A stretch of DNA of 64,000 nucleotides, from contig PMSU01000205.1 of NCBI GenBank assembly GCA_003168255.1, positions 1 through 64,000 of the forward strand, in the 5' to 3' direction. Source of the stretch: Actinomycetota bacterium. Its GTDB lineage: Bacteria; Actinomycetota; Actinomycetes; Streptosporangiales; Streptosporangiaceae. Below are positions 57,146-64,000 of the stretch, piece after piece (positions within the stretch are counted from its first letter, which is position 1; each line of letters starts with the position of its first letter). The notes beneath the pieces were generated by a model that worked only from the letters and a program-made list of their open reading frames with translations, ran no database searches and was not told the origin of the DNA. The translations under genes and the position numbers were made by a program.

Positions 57146-57709
57146 ATGAGCCTGATCAACCGTAGGCAGCGGCGGCTGGCCCTCGTCGCGGCCGCTTGCG
57201 CCGTGGTCTTGTCACCCGCGGCCGCCCTCGCCGCGGCCGGGCATCCGGCAGCGGCGCCTGCCGTGTCGTCGTGCGCGACCTCCGATCTCAGGGTCTGGCT
57301 GGGCATCCCAGGTGACGGCGCGGCTGGCACCACGGCCTACCAGCTTGAGCTGTCCAACGTCTCCAGCCACACGTGCACGCTGATGGGCTATCCCGGCGTG
57401 TCGGCGGTGGCCATGGGCGAGCAGCAGCTCGGCAGCCCGGCGACGCGTGATGCGTCGGATCCGACGCTCCTGGTGACCCTCGCTCCCGGCGCGACCGCCC
57501 ATGTCTTCCTGGAGATTGTCGATACGGCGTTCTTGCCGCCGGCGACCTGCCACCCCACCAGCGCCATTGGGCTGAAGGTCTACCCGCCGAATGACACCAC
57601 CGCCACGGTGGTCCCCTTTTCATTCCAAGCCTGCAAGAAGGCGGGCCCGGTATTCCTTACCGTGCGCACCACGGTGACAGGCACGGGCATCCCAGCTTTC
57701 AGCAGCTGA
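57146..57709 (+). CDS. Secreted DUF4232 protein
   Basis: A 187-residue protein with a Sec signal peptide (RRQRRLALVAAACAVVLSPA then AALAAAGHPAAA) and a DUF4232 beta-sandwich domain (about 45-180) containing four Cys that probably form two disulfides (SSCATSDL, HTCTLMGYPG, ATCHPT, QACKKAG). Function is unknown; such proteins are common in the cell envelope of actinomycetes. A GAGGAG ribosome-binding site precedes ATG 57146. Confidence 0.85.
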   Translation: MSLINRRQRRLALVAAACAVVLSPAAALAAAGHPAAAPAVSSCATSDLRVWLGIPGDGAAGTTAYQLELSNVSSHTCTLMGYPGVSAVAMGEQQLGSPATRDASDPTLLVTLAPGATAHVFLEIVDTAFLPPATCHPTSAIGLKVYPPNDTTATVVPFSFQACKKAGPVFLTVRTTVTGTGIPAFSS

Positions 57710-58121
57710 CCGGCTCCCCACCGGGTGAGGCGATCGTCGAGGTCGAAGCCTTCTCGTCAGCGCACACGGTCGCTGAGTTCCATGCGCCCGCTGTCGGCCG
57801 GATCCAAGACCGGGATGAGTGCTTCTCAGGTCACTAGCGTCAGTTGCCGTTCGTGATGAAACGGACCGGTCCTTCGAGGACCTTGGCCGCCGAGTCTGGA
57901 TCCGCGAGGCGAGCAGCGAGTGTGGCGGTGGCCAGGCGGGGGGAAGCGCCTCGCTGGACTTTAGCCCCGCCAGTGCGCTTTCATCCACGTCTGGCAGGCA
58001 GACGCGGTCCGCCGCATCGGCGGTGCCCGCCTTCCAGATCTGTGGGGTCAGGTCGGCACGCATCCGGAGATGGGAATCCGTGAAGCGCTGGATGCCGCGC
58101 CGTAACCACATACTGCTGTTG
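57710..58121. other. Region without a recognisable gene
   Basis: About 412 bp between the DUF4232 gene and the toxin gene. Short frames exist on both strands (for example a plus-strand frame with EAIVEVEAFSSAHTVAEFHA near 57730), but none has a plausible start, length and family. The area may hold degraded genes. Confidence 0.35.
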
Positions 58122-58547
58122 TCAGGTCCCGTCTATCCAGTAACGCTGCAGGCGGGCGATGGCCTGGTCTTTGCTCATCACGGCGACCTCGGCCTCTGGC
58201 AGTCCGACCCGCGCGATCAGCATGTGCACCAGATCGGCGGGAAGGGCTGCGGCGGGCGGCTCGGGTGCTCCGCGGTTGGGCTTTTTATTTTCCCGAACGG
58301 CAGCCCAGAACTCAGCCTCGGTTACCTGCAACTGGTCCCGCAGGATATGACTCCACAGGCTGGGCCCGTAGCCGCTGCGGTCCACCGGGTGAGAGATCCG
58401 GGTGCGCAGGATCCGGCCATCCGGCAAACCCAGTTCGTAGGTGACGTGATGGGTGCCGGTCCGGCCGCGTGCATCCCGCACCCGCTGCCACCCCTCGGCG
58501 ACGCAGAACGCCTCATGGTCCTTGCGGGTCGGCTCCGGCCAGCTCAC
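58122..58547 (-). CDS. Putative toxin of a TA pair (cytotoxic translational repressor-like)
   Basis: A 141-residue protein matching the actinobacterial family annotated as cytotoxic translational repressor of toxin-antitoxin stability systems: GWQRVRDARGRTGTHHVTYE, LPDGRILRTRISHPVD, SLWSHILRDQLQVTEAEFWA. A GTHHVTYE-RTRISHP motif with His residues resembles HicA-like RNA-binding folds. Its ATG 58547 overlaps the antitoxin stop (ATGA). Toxic activity is inferred from family annotation and gene arrangement only. Confidence 0.7.
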   Translation of the reverse strand: MSWPEPTRKDHEAFCVAEGWQRVRDARGRTGTHHVTYELGLPDGRILRTRISHPVDRSGYGPSLWSHILRDQLQVTEAEFWAAVRENKKPNRGAPEPPAAALPADLVHMLIARVGLPEAEVAVMSKDQAIARLQRYWIDGT

Positions 58548-58960
58548 CGCGCTGATCCGGCCAGCCAGTCCCGCAGTTGATCGTCGTCGCTGAGGCTGAT
58601 CAACTGCACCAGGCCCCAGTTGTCCCGGTGGTTCGGCGCGTCCAGGAGCCGGTCCTGCCAGTCCTCGGCGTACTCCCGCAGCGCCTGCACCATCTCTTCG
58701 ATCGCCCCGTCGAACGTCGCCCCGTCGGCAGCTATCGGCAGCCCGGGAATGAACACCGACCAGCCGTCAGCCTCCGGCACGACCTGAGCGCGGGAGGGTA
58801 CGACGGCGGCCAGGAAGTGCTGCAGCCGGACCACATCCAGTACCGCAGCGCTAGCCGAATCGCGCCGAACAGTTGCCACCCGGCCCCGCTCAGCGGCGTC
58901 CAGCAGATTCTTCAGATGCGCCCGCGCATCACTGTAACTGTCGTAGTGAACCGCCGACAT
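58544..58960 (-). CDS. Antitoxin of the TA pair (Phd/RelB-like)
   Basis: A 138-residue protein: an N-terminal Phd/YefM-type DNA-binding region (MSAVHYDSYSDARAHLKNLL, then DAAERGRVATVRRDSASAAV), and a C-terminal part (DGWSVFIPGLPIAADGATFD) resembling HicB-like partner domains. ATG 58960 is used; a long open frame upstream is antisense or out-of-frame pglX remnant sequence. The 29-bp palindrome at 59009-59037 lies about 50 bp upstream and is a likely binding site for it. Confidence 0.8.
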   Translation of the reverse strand: MSAVHYDSYSDARAHLKNLLDAAERGRVATVRRDSASAAVLDVVRLQHFLAAVVPSRAQVVPEADGWSVFIPGLPIAADGATFDGAIEEMVQALREYAEDWQDRLLDAPNHRDNWGLVQLISLSDDDQLRDWLAGSAR

Positions 58961-59008
58961 GTGTCCGCCTCCCCGTCCATCACCACCATTGTGCGATACG
59001 AGGACACG

Positions 59009-59037
59009 TACGTCAAGTACGCTACGTACTTGACGTA
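59009..59037. promoter_or_regulatory. 29-bp perfect palindrome upstream of the TA operon
   Basis: TACGTCAAGTACG-CTA-CGTACTTGACGTA has perfect 13-bp arms and a 3-nt centre. It lies about 50 bp upstream of the antitoxin start and overlaps the end of the pglX remnant. It is the longest perfect palindrome I noticed near a promoter in this window and a likely Phd/RelB-type operator. Confidence 0.85.
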
Positions 59038-59500
59038 GATTTGAGTGACGGACGGCCGCGAGTGGGGGCGGCTGGTCGCCAGGCGGCCAGCTCGGCGGTG
59101 GTCTTCCCGACCTGAGCAGCGCGGGCGATGAGCTGCTCACGGCAGAACGCAGCCAGGCTGAGCCCGTAGGCCGGGTCAATCTCGCTATGCCACTGGTCCA
59201 CCCACGGCTGCAACTCGGCCAGCCCAGCGACGAGCGGCACGAGCCGATCCTCGGCCCAGCCGTCCTTCTCCCGCTCGGTGACGATGACCGATAGGGCCAG
59301 CGACTGCTGGGCATGATCCCACCCGGCCCAGCCCAGCAGCGGGGTCGGGTCCGTCTCGCGGCCTGCGTCGGGATACAGAATGAACCGCTCCTTGGCACGT
59401 CCAGCTTGCCCCGCGCGTGCCAGTACGAGGGCTTGCGGAAGTCGGCGGAGGTGTACTTGGGTGGCACCGGGATCGGCCCGACCGCTGCGCGACTCTTCCT
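59022..59500 (-). pseudogene. pglX: C-terminal remnant of BREX-2 methyltransferase PglX, frameshifted
   Basis: The minus strand from about 59497 reads AAVGPIPVPPKYTSADFRKP, then SYWHARGKLDVP; after a one-base deletion near 59395 the match continues in another frame as ERFILYPDAGRETDPTPLLG, WAGWDHAQQ, then WVDQWHSEIDPAYG and AELAAWRPAAPTRGRP. These are the end of actinobacterial PglX, the N6-adenine methyltransferase of BREX-2 phage defence (normally about 1200 residues). The methyltransferase core and the other BREX-2 genes are absent from the window. Confidence 0.8.
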
Positions 59501-59658
59501 AAACGAGAACGTCAGCCTCCAGAAGCTCACCGTCGTAGATCACGGTTCGTCCGCACCGATGCATACGTCCGTAGCTCGTGTATCCGCTCCGCAGCGCCGT
59601 GCTGATGATCGAGAAGGCCGGGATCGTCGCCACGGGCGACTGACCAGCGCAGCGCTTC

Positions 59659-60099
59659 TCAGCGCTGACGGGACCCCGCGTTGTCTCGGGGAATCAGCGT
59701 GAAACTGCCACCCGCTAGCGGGGTGACCGCGCGGAAGTCACGTTCGTCGAACGTCAGCAGCCGCCTCGTGTGGAAACGGTGAGCAAGAATCACCACCGAA
59801 AGATCCGCCAGCCCGAGATCAAGATCGGCATACTGCTCATCCAGTCTCGCCACCGTGCCATGCTCATTAGCGGTCAGTCCCTCAACCCGGAACCGGCCAG
59901 ACGCCACATCGCGCAGGAACGCGCGGGCCGCCGACGCGCTCCCGCGACGCCGGATGAGATAGTCCACCTCCGCCGACACCGGCGCGGGAACAACCAGGTC
60001 ACCGGTCTCCGCACGCAGCACATCACCAACCACGGCATGCAGCCGGTCCCGGGAATCCCCGAGAGCCACCAGCGGAGCAGCGTCAACGATCAGGGTCAC
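59659..60099 (-). CDS. vapC: VapC-like PIN-domain toxin
   Basis: A 146-residue PIN RNase: acidic residues in LIVDAAPLVAL (D6), PVSAEVDYLI (E), LGLADLSVVILAH (D) and LLTFDERDFRAV (D). VapC toxins cleave tRNA or rRNA. GTG 60099 overlaps the vapB stop (GTGA), the usual antitoxin-first arrangement. The catalytic acids appear complete. Confidence 0.85.
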   Translation of the reverse strand: MTLIVDAAPLVALGDSRDRLHAVVGDVLRAETGDLVVPAPVSAEVDYLIRRRGSASAARAFLRDVASGRFRVEGLTANEHGTVARLDEQYADLDLGLADLSVVILAHRFHTRRLLTFDERDFRAVTPLAGGSFTLIPRDNAGSRQR

Positions 60100-60323
60100 G
60101 CGCCGAACCCGGCCAGCAGCTCCCCCTCAGGCACATCCGCGACCGATGAGCCGTCCCCTGCCCACGCGCCCTCAAGCGCGAAGTCTCGCGGCGCCGTCCG
60201 CGCCTGCTCATACGCCGACAGCGCGGCACGCACGATCTCCGCCTGGCTACGGCCCTCCTCGGTGGCAAGGCGACGGAGCCGTTCCACGTCGGAGTCGTCG
60301 AGATAAATGCTGGTCTTCCTCAC
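60096..60323 (-). CDS. vapB: VapB-like ribbon-helix-helix antitoxin
   Basis: A 75-residue CopG-type RHH protein: RKTSIYLDDSDVERLRRLAT (then EEGRSQAEIVRAALSAYEQ) followed by a toxin-binding tail ending GELLAGFGA. I choose GTG 60323, because the ATG at 60353 would place the operator-like direct repeats inside the gene. Overlaps vapC by 4 bp. Confidence 0.8.
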   Translation of the reverse strand: MRKTSIYLDDSDVERLRRLATEEGRSQAEIVRAALSAYEQARTAPRDFALEGAWAGDGSSVADVPEGELLAGFGA

Positions 60324-60327
60324 CCAT

Positions 60328-60348
60328 GTAGGGTACCACGTAGGGTAC
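60328..60348. promoter_or_regulatory. Direct-repeat operator upstream of vapBC
   Basis: GTAGGGTAC occurs twice (60328-60336 and 60340-60348) separated by CAC. The 12-bp period is close to one helical turn, and GGTACC at 60332-60337 is palindromic. It sits immediately upstream of the vapB start, as expected for RHH binding. Confidence 0.65.
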
Positions 60349-60411
60349 GGCAAGGGACAAATCCTTCCCGGCTTCCGGGCGAGACCGGGGCCGCGCCCCT
60401 AGGCTGGCTGG

Positions 60412-62304
60412 GTGAGCGTGGCTGATCCGCGACCAGCGGGCGACCTGTCCGCGGTGCTGATGCCGTATCTGCCTCTGCTCGGCGCCCTGCGGCGAGGGGC
60501 TGCCGTCGATGCGGACCGGACGAGCCTGGTCGAAGCCGCCGCGGAGATATGGAGCAGGCCGGGATTCGACATCTTCCTGTCCAGGCCGAGCCTCGGGTTC
60601 GAGCCGTTCGACTACCAGTGGCAGACCGCGCAGACCGTGCTGCGCCGGATGCGGGGGCGGGCGATCCTGGCCGACGAGGTCGGGCTGGGCAAGACGATCG
60701 AGGCCGGGCTGGTCCTGTCGGAACTGCGGATGCGCGGCCTGGGCGACCGGGCCCTGGTGGTGGTGCCCGCGGGACTGACCGAGCAATGGCGGGAGGAGCT
60801 GGAGCGGAAGTTCGCGCTGCCAGCCACCATCGCCGCCCCGGCGGAATGGGACACCGGCAGCCACCATCCGGTGGTGATCGTCTCCCTGGCGGCCGCGCGC
60901 CGCGAGCCGCTCAAGGCGGCGCTGACGGACCAGCCGTGGGACGTCATCATCATGGATGAGGCCCACCGGCTGCGCAATCCGCGCAGCGCGTCGGGCCGGC
61001 TGGCCAGGACGCTGAGCGCGCGGTACCTGCTGCTGCTCACCGCCACTCCGGTCGAGAACAGGCTGCAGGATCTGTACGAGCTGGTGAGCCTGGTCGCCCC
61101 TGGCCTGCTCGGCACCCCGGCGCAGTTCCGCGCCCAGCATGGCAGCGGCGATCCTGGTGCGCCGCGTGACATCTCCGGGCTGCGGGCCAGGACCAGGGAG
61201 GTGATGGTCCGCCACCGGCGCAGCGAGGTGAGCCTGATGCTGCCGCAGCGGCTGGCCGAGACCGTGCTGGTAACTCCGACAGCGGCGGAAGCGGCCCTGT
61301 ATACGCAGATTGCCAGCCGGATCAGGCAGGAGGCCAGGGGCGCGCCGCAAGCCAGGCGGCTGACCCTGCGCAGTCTGGCCCGGCTGGCCGGCTCGAGCCC
61401 GGCCGCGGTGGCGCCGACCCTGGCCAAGGTGGGCTGGGCTGATCTCGCCCGGCAGGCCGCCGCGATCGGCTCGCCGAGCAAGATCGCGGAGCTGGTGACC
61501 CGGCTGCGCGCTGCTGGCTCAAACAGTGCTAGCTCACCCGGCGCGGGCTCACCCGGCGCGGGCTCACCCAGTGCTGGCCCAAATAGCGCTGGCCCGGAGA
61601 AGGTGCTCGTGTTCACCGCCTTCCGGCAGACCCTGGAGCTGATGGCCGGCGAACTGGCCAGGCAGGGCATCCCGGCCGTGGCCTACCACGGGAGCCTGGC
61701 CCGGCTGGACAAGGAGAAGGCGATCGGGGCCTTCCGCGACGAGGTGCCGGTCATGCTCAGCACCGAGTCGGCCGGCGAGGGCCGCAACCTGCAGTTCTGC
61801 CACATGATGATCAACGTCGACCTGCCGTGGAATCCGATGCAGATCGAGCAGCGGCTCGGCCGGCTGCACCGGGTCGGCCAGACCCGCGAGGTGCTGCTGA
61901 CCAACCTGGTCGCCCGCGGCACCATCGAGCAGCGCATCCGGTCCCGGCGCGCCGCGGATGTTCGGCAGGCTGCCCGAGCCGGACACCGATCTCGACCCGG
62001 TGGCGGTCAGGCTCTGGCGAAAAGCCCTTGCGTCGCACGGGCTCCCGCTCACCCTGCGCTGCCTGGCCGCCTGGTGGCGGATCGGCGACGGTCCCGAGCT
62101 GCTGGCCCGGCACCGGCCTGGCGTGCTGGCCGCGGCCATCCACCGGATGGTCGGCTACCGGGCGGGCGAGGCCGGGATCACCCACGACGCGATCGCCGGC
62201 CTGTACGGGGTCACCCCCGGCGAGACCCGCGCGATCACCCAGCTGCTGCAAGCCCGGCTGAAGCTGACCTCGGTCCGACCCTGGTAACGAGAGGACGGAC
62301 GTGA
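60412..62304 (+). CDS. SNF2-family DEAH helicase; C-terminus out of frame after about 61940
   Basis: A Swi2/Snf2-type ATPase: Walker A in LADEVGLGKTIEAGL (about residues 86-100), DEAH box in IIMDEAHRLRNP (about 181-192), LLLTATPVENRLQDLYELVS (motif III) and the second RecA lobe with VFTAFRQTLE, STESAGEGRNLQFC and EQRLGRLHRVGQTREV (motif VI). Between the lobes is a repetitive Ser/Pro/Gly linker (SPGAG repeats, about 366-386). The family remodels or translocates on DNA. After ARGTIEQRI (about 61937) homology ends, and the remaining 120 residues are an out-of-frame reading of the next gene, so the normal C-terminus is lost by fusion or deletion. GTG 60412 or GTG 60418 starts it. It may be a defence-linked helicase, given vapBC and pglX debris beside it. 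Confidence 0.75.
   Translation: MSVADPRPAGDLSAVLMPYLPLLGALRRGAAVDADRTSLVEAAAEIWSRPGFDIFLSRPSLGFEPFDYQWQTAQTVLRRMRGRAILADEVGLGKTIEAGLVLSELRMRGLGDRALVVVPAGLTEQWREELERKFALPATIAAPAEWDTGSHHPVVIVSLAAARREPLKAALTDQPWDVIIMDEAHRLRNPRSASGRLARTLSARYLLLLTATPVENRLQDLYELVSLVAPGLLGTPAQFRAQHGSGDPGAPRDISGLRARTREVMVRHRRSEVSLMLPQRLAETVLVTPTAAEAALYTQIASRIRQEARGAPQARRLTLRSLARLAGSSPAAVAPTLAKVGWADLARQAAAIGSPSKIAELVTRLRAAGSNSASSPGAGSPGAGSPSAGPNSAGPEKVLVFTAFRQTLELMAGELARQGIPAVAYHGSLARLDKEKAIGAFRDEVPVMLSTESAGEGRNLQFCHMMINVDLPWNPMQIEQRLGRLHRVGQTREVLLTNLVARGTIEQRIRSRRAADVRQAARAGHRSRPGGGQALAKSPCVARAPAHPALPGRLVADRRRSRAAGPAPAWRAGRGHPPDGRLPGGRGRDHPRRDRRPVRGHPRRDPRDHPAAASPAEADLGPTLVTRGRT
61958..62287 (+). CDS. Protein fragment of unknown family overlapping the helicase tail
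   Basis: Frame +2 relative to the helicase; 109 residues with good codon bias (LRCLAAWWRIGDGPELLARH, IHRMVGYRAGEAGITHDAIA, GETRAITQLLQARLKL). It looks like genuine protein, probably the C-terminal part of a gene whose start was lost when it was joined to the helicase. ATG 61958 could still start it. Family not recognised. Confidence 0.5.
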   Translation: MFGRLPEPDTDLDPVAVRLWRKALASHGLPLTLRCLAAWWRIGDGPELLARHRPGVLAAAIHRMVGYRAGEAGITHDAIAGLYGVTPGETRAITQLLQARLKLTSVRPW

Positions 62305-62667
62305 CCGTGCCGGCCCACAGGATGAACCGCGAGGAGTTCTTCGCGAAGCTGGCCCCGCTCGATGCTGCTCGACCGGCTCGAAGGGCCGGAAACCGGCCAC
62401 CTGCTGGACAAGCTGGTGGCGCATCCCGCGCTCGCCGGCCCCGAGCGCACGCTGCTGGCGGCGCGCCTGGCGCAGCGGCGCGGCGACCAAGACCAGGTAC
62501 CTGCCCTGGTGCGCGAGGTGCTGGAGGAACTGCCTGGCCACCGGGCAGCTCTCGCCTTCGCGGCGGAGACAGGAACGCCGCTGCCCGCCAAGGCTGCCCG
62601 GTTCGTCGCGGAGCGATCCGAATGGGATCCCACCCTGCCGTCGGCCCCGGCCGACACGGCAACCTGA
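62301..62667 (+). pseudogene. SWIM-associated actinobacterial protein with a large internal deletion
   Basis: GTG 62301 begins MTVPAHRMNREEFFAKLAPL, the N-terminus of a conserved actinobacterial family of about 350 residues that occurs next to SNF2 helicase and SWIM-domain genes. After about 62360 the frame changes and the sequence matches the C-terminus of the same family: MLLDRLEGPETGHLLDKLVA, AHPALAGPERTLLAARLAQR, to ETGTPLPAKAARF. Roughly 200-250 residues in between are missing, with a frame change at the junction. Confidence 0.65.
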
Positions 62668-62763
62668 TCCGGATGCACGACGAGAATGCGTACGTCACGC
62701 CAGGTGGTGACCGGCAGGCCGACGGCACCCGCCGGACATTCACGACATGCCATGTGACTGTGC

Positions 62764-63507
62764 TCAGCGGCAGCCGATGCGTTTGGCACTATCCGCCGCA
62801 GCGGCCACCCCTTCGGTCCATGGTCCGCCGTGGCCGGGCAAGACGAGCCGAGACTCAACATCCCGAACCAGCTCCAATGAGGAAATGGCCTGTGCGCTGC
62901 TGCGGTTCGATCCCCGCGTCTGTATCTGCGGATCCACACTGCGCCCTGTGACCGGGCTGGCCATACAGAGCAAGTCACCGACGAAAGCCACGCCGTGGTC
63001 CCTGAACTCAAGCACGCAGCTTCCATCGGTGTGACCAGGAGTATGGGTGACAATGGGTCTTCCTGGAATGTCGCTCATCTCCCCCTCGGTCAGCGGGTGG
63101 GTCGACGGCATCCGCCGCGGCCTGAGAGCTCCTTTTATGACCGCATGAGCCACGAATGCTGAGGTGGCGGGGTAGCGCAGGTACGGTATTGGGCTCTTCT
63201 CGGTCTTGTTGGAGCGTGGGTTTTTGGCAAGCTCGGTATCTTCAGGATGAAGATAGAGTTGTACGCGCCAGTCGGCCAGGACGGGGGCCATGCCGATGTG
63301 GTCGATATGACCATGGGTCATCACCAGCGCGCGCACATCTTCGGGCTTTCGGCCAATGCGTTTCAGCGTGTTTACGAGCTGTCGATGATAACCGGGCAGG
63401 CCGGCGTCGACCAAGGTTACGCCGTCTTGACCGCTGTCGATGAGGTACCAGTTCACGAAGAACGTTCCTGCCCGCCAGACTCCGGCCGAGATCTTCTTCA
63501 CTGTCAT
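62764..63507 (-). CDS. MBL-fold metallo-hydrolase
   Basis: A 247-residue metallo-beta-lactamase-fold enzyme with the metal motif THGHIDH (64-70; H65, H67, D69, H70), a later His in HTPGHTDG, and GHGGPW near the end. The fold covers glyoxalase II, lactonases and other hydrolases; the substrate is unknown. ATG 63507 is supported by GAGGAG 10 nt upstream; the open frame extends further without homology. A palindrome at 63712-63729 matches the site upstream of the ALDH-ADH-P450 operon, so this gene may be controlled by the AcoR-like regulator or a paralogue. Confidence 0.8.
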   Translation of the reverse strand: MTVKKISAGVWRAGTFFVNWYLIDSGQDGVTLVDAGLPGYHRQLVNTLKRIGRKPEDVRALVMTHGHIDHIGMAPVLADWRVQLYLHPEDTELAKNPRSNKTEKSPIPYLRYPATSAFVAHAVIKGALRPRRMPSTHPLTEGEMSDIPGRPIVTHTPGHTDGSCVLEFRDHGVAFVGDLLCMASPVTGRSVDPQIQTRGSNRSSAQAISSLELVRDVESRLVLPGHGGPWTEGVAAAADSAKRIGCR

Positions 63508-63711
63508 GTCGCTGCTCTCCTCGGGGATAGCTGCACGGCAACCGTCCACATCGCGCCAGCGTGCCGCCTCGCGTGCGTAGCGCCGATGTCGCACCCGCTC
63601 ATGCGGCGCCTTGGCACGAGCCGACGCCCAGCACCGTTCGGCATAAGGTCTTTATTATTTATTGCCTCGCCGACCGAAAACAGGCTTGCCGGTACCGGCG
63701 GAGCGTGGTCA

Positions 63712-63729
63712 CAGTGAGGAGGCTCACAG
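63712..63729. promoter_or_regulatory. Second copy of the GTGAG-N4-CTCAC palindrome
   Basis: CAGTGAGGAGGCTCACAG matches the site at 29585-29602 in 16 of 18 positions and in the same orientation. It begins 205 bp upstream of ATG 63507, the same distance as the first site from ATG 29380. Confidence 0.6.
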
Positions 63730-63903
63730 CGAACCTTCATGCAATATGCAGGGAGCCATGAGACAAGACGCCGACAATGCTGGCCCAGGGCTCCTCTGCC
63801 CAAGACATCAGAGATGCGAGATGGATGACGTCACCGGGGGCAGCCGACGGCGGATCGGGTCCGTGATGGAACCGTGCCGGGTGATCCTGCCTGGCAGTGG
63901 AGC

Positions 63904-64000
63904 ATGATCAGCTCGGCGCCGGAGGAGGCGGCCGGGCGCACGGTCGGCCGCCGGCAGATTCTGGCGCGGACACGGCTGGACTTCTGGCTCGATGCCGCCA
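63904..64000 (+). CDS. Start of a DUF4405-like membrane protein (cut by window end)
   Basis: From ATG 63904 the frame reads MISSAPEEAAGRTVGRRQIL, then ARTRLDFWLDAA, which resembles the N-terminus of DUF4405/cytochrome b-like small membrane proteins (RxxLDFWLDA before the first helix). The rest lies outside the window. The promoter presumably lies in 63730-63900. Confidence 0.55.
   Translation, partial: MISSAPEEAAGRTVGRRQILARTRLDFWLDAA

Noticed and set aside
58281-58310. Third copy of the ATTTTCCCGAACG repeat as a mobile element
   Set aside because: Here the string lies within a well-conserved toxin codon frame (VRENKKP), so the copies at 45307 and 49370 are more likely relics of such toxin genes than an independent element.
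60247-61350. Long minus-strand frame over the helicase
   Set aside because: Antisense shadow of a gene with complete helicase motifs on the plus strand.
1-64000. tRNA or rRNA genes, CRISPR arrays, intact insertion sequences
   Set aside because: I looked through intergenic regions and repeats and found no cloverleaf-like segment, no regularly spaced unique-spacer array and no transposase. A dedicated covariance search would be decisive.

Overview
The window is high-GC DNA (around 70%) with many GTG starts, 4-bp ATGA/GTGA gene overlaps, several apparently leaderless genes and families typical of Actinobacteria (an MSMEG_0565/0567-type nitrilase locus, BREX-2 PglX, a TIGR03086 protein, an ECF factor with a C-terminal SnoaL-like domain, DUF4232). 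I read it as a chromosomal stretch of a large-genome, Streptosporangiales- or Streptomyces-like soil actinobacterium; the species cannot be named from sequence alone. I saw no rRNA, convincing tRNA, CRISPR array or intact insertion sequence.

Layout. 1-4 kb: tail of a nitrilase-associated operon (GNAT/AIR-synthase-like fusion, two tandem carbon-nitrogen hydrolases of which the second lacks the catalytic Cys and Glu, and an MSMEG_0565-type glycosyltransferase). 4-7 kb: a GAF/SpoIIE-type phosphatase and an ArsP-like permease. 7.2-8.95 kb: a gene graveyard (ADH fragment, frameshifted GntR regulator, ABC-ATPase fragment, esterase fragment). 9-20.5 kb: regulators with adjacent enzymes (MarR/SDR, TetR/CMD/SDR, MarR/GH13), a broken beta-lactamase-like gene, a FAH-family hydrolase, a cysteine-less DksA/TraR-like protein and a prolyl aminopeptidase. 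20.6-25.4 kb: hipBA, a TetR gene joined to a lipase fragment, and an APC permease coupled to a CDP-alcohol phosphatidyltransferase. 25.5-31.4 kb: an oxidation operon (P450, zinc alcohol dehydrogenase, aldehyde dehydrogenase) with an AcoR-like activator. 31.5-35.8 kb: a wHTH-nucleotidyltransferase/HEPN-like pair, a radical SAM protein divergent from an SRPBCC protein, and a TauE/SafE exporter. 36-38 kb: a DtxR/MntR regulator with an Nramp transporter. 38.4-41.1 kb: NTF2-like protein, acyl-CoA synthetase, TetR.

41.4-45.3 kb is the most interesting locus: a caspase-like CHAT protease with an intact His/Cys pair, an unrecognised partner, and a sedolisin-fold (S53) protein that has lost its catalytic Asp, oxyanion Asp and Ser, in one tight operon. 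45.4-47.8 kb is a TetR/aldehyde dehydrogenase pair sharing a nearly identical operator. 48-54 kb mixes remnants (lanthipeptide dehydratase, DUF4411, pRiA4b ORF-3, BrnT) with small genes and a DUF899 protein. 53.4-57.7 kb carries an MFS exporter, an ECF sigma factor coupled to a TIGR03086 protein, and a secreted DUF4232 protein. 58-62.7 kb is a toxin-antitoxin and defence-debris zone (RelB/HicA-like pair, frameshifted BREX-2 pglX tail, vapBC, SNF2 helicase and a deleted downstream gene). The window ends with an MBL-fold hydrolase and the start of a DUF4405-like membrane protein.

Themes: (i) enzymes paired with adjacent regulators and visible palindromic operators; (ii) repeated decay of defence, TA and transporter genes by small frameshifts, a 16-bp duplication and large internal deletions; (iii) a dispersed palindromic element present three times; (iv) one 18-bp palindrome that occurs at the same 205-bp distance from two widely separated start codons.
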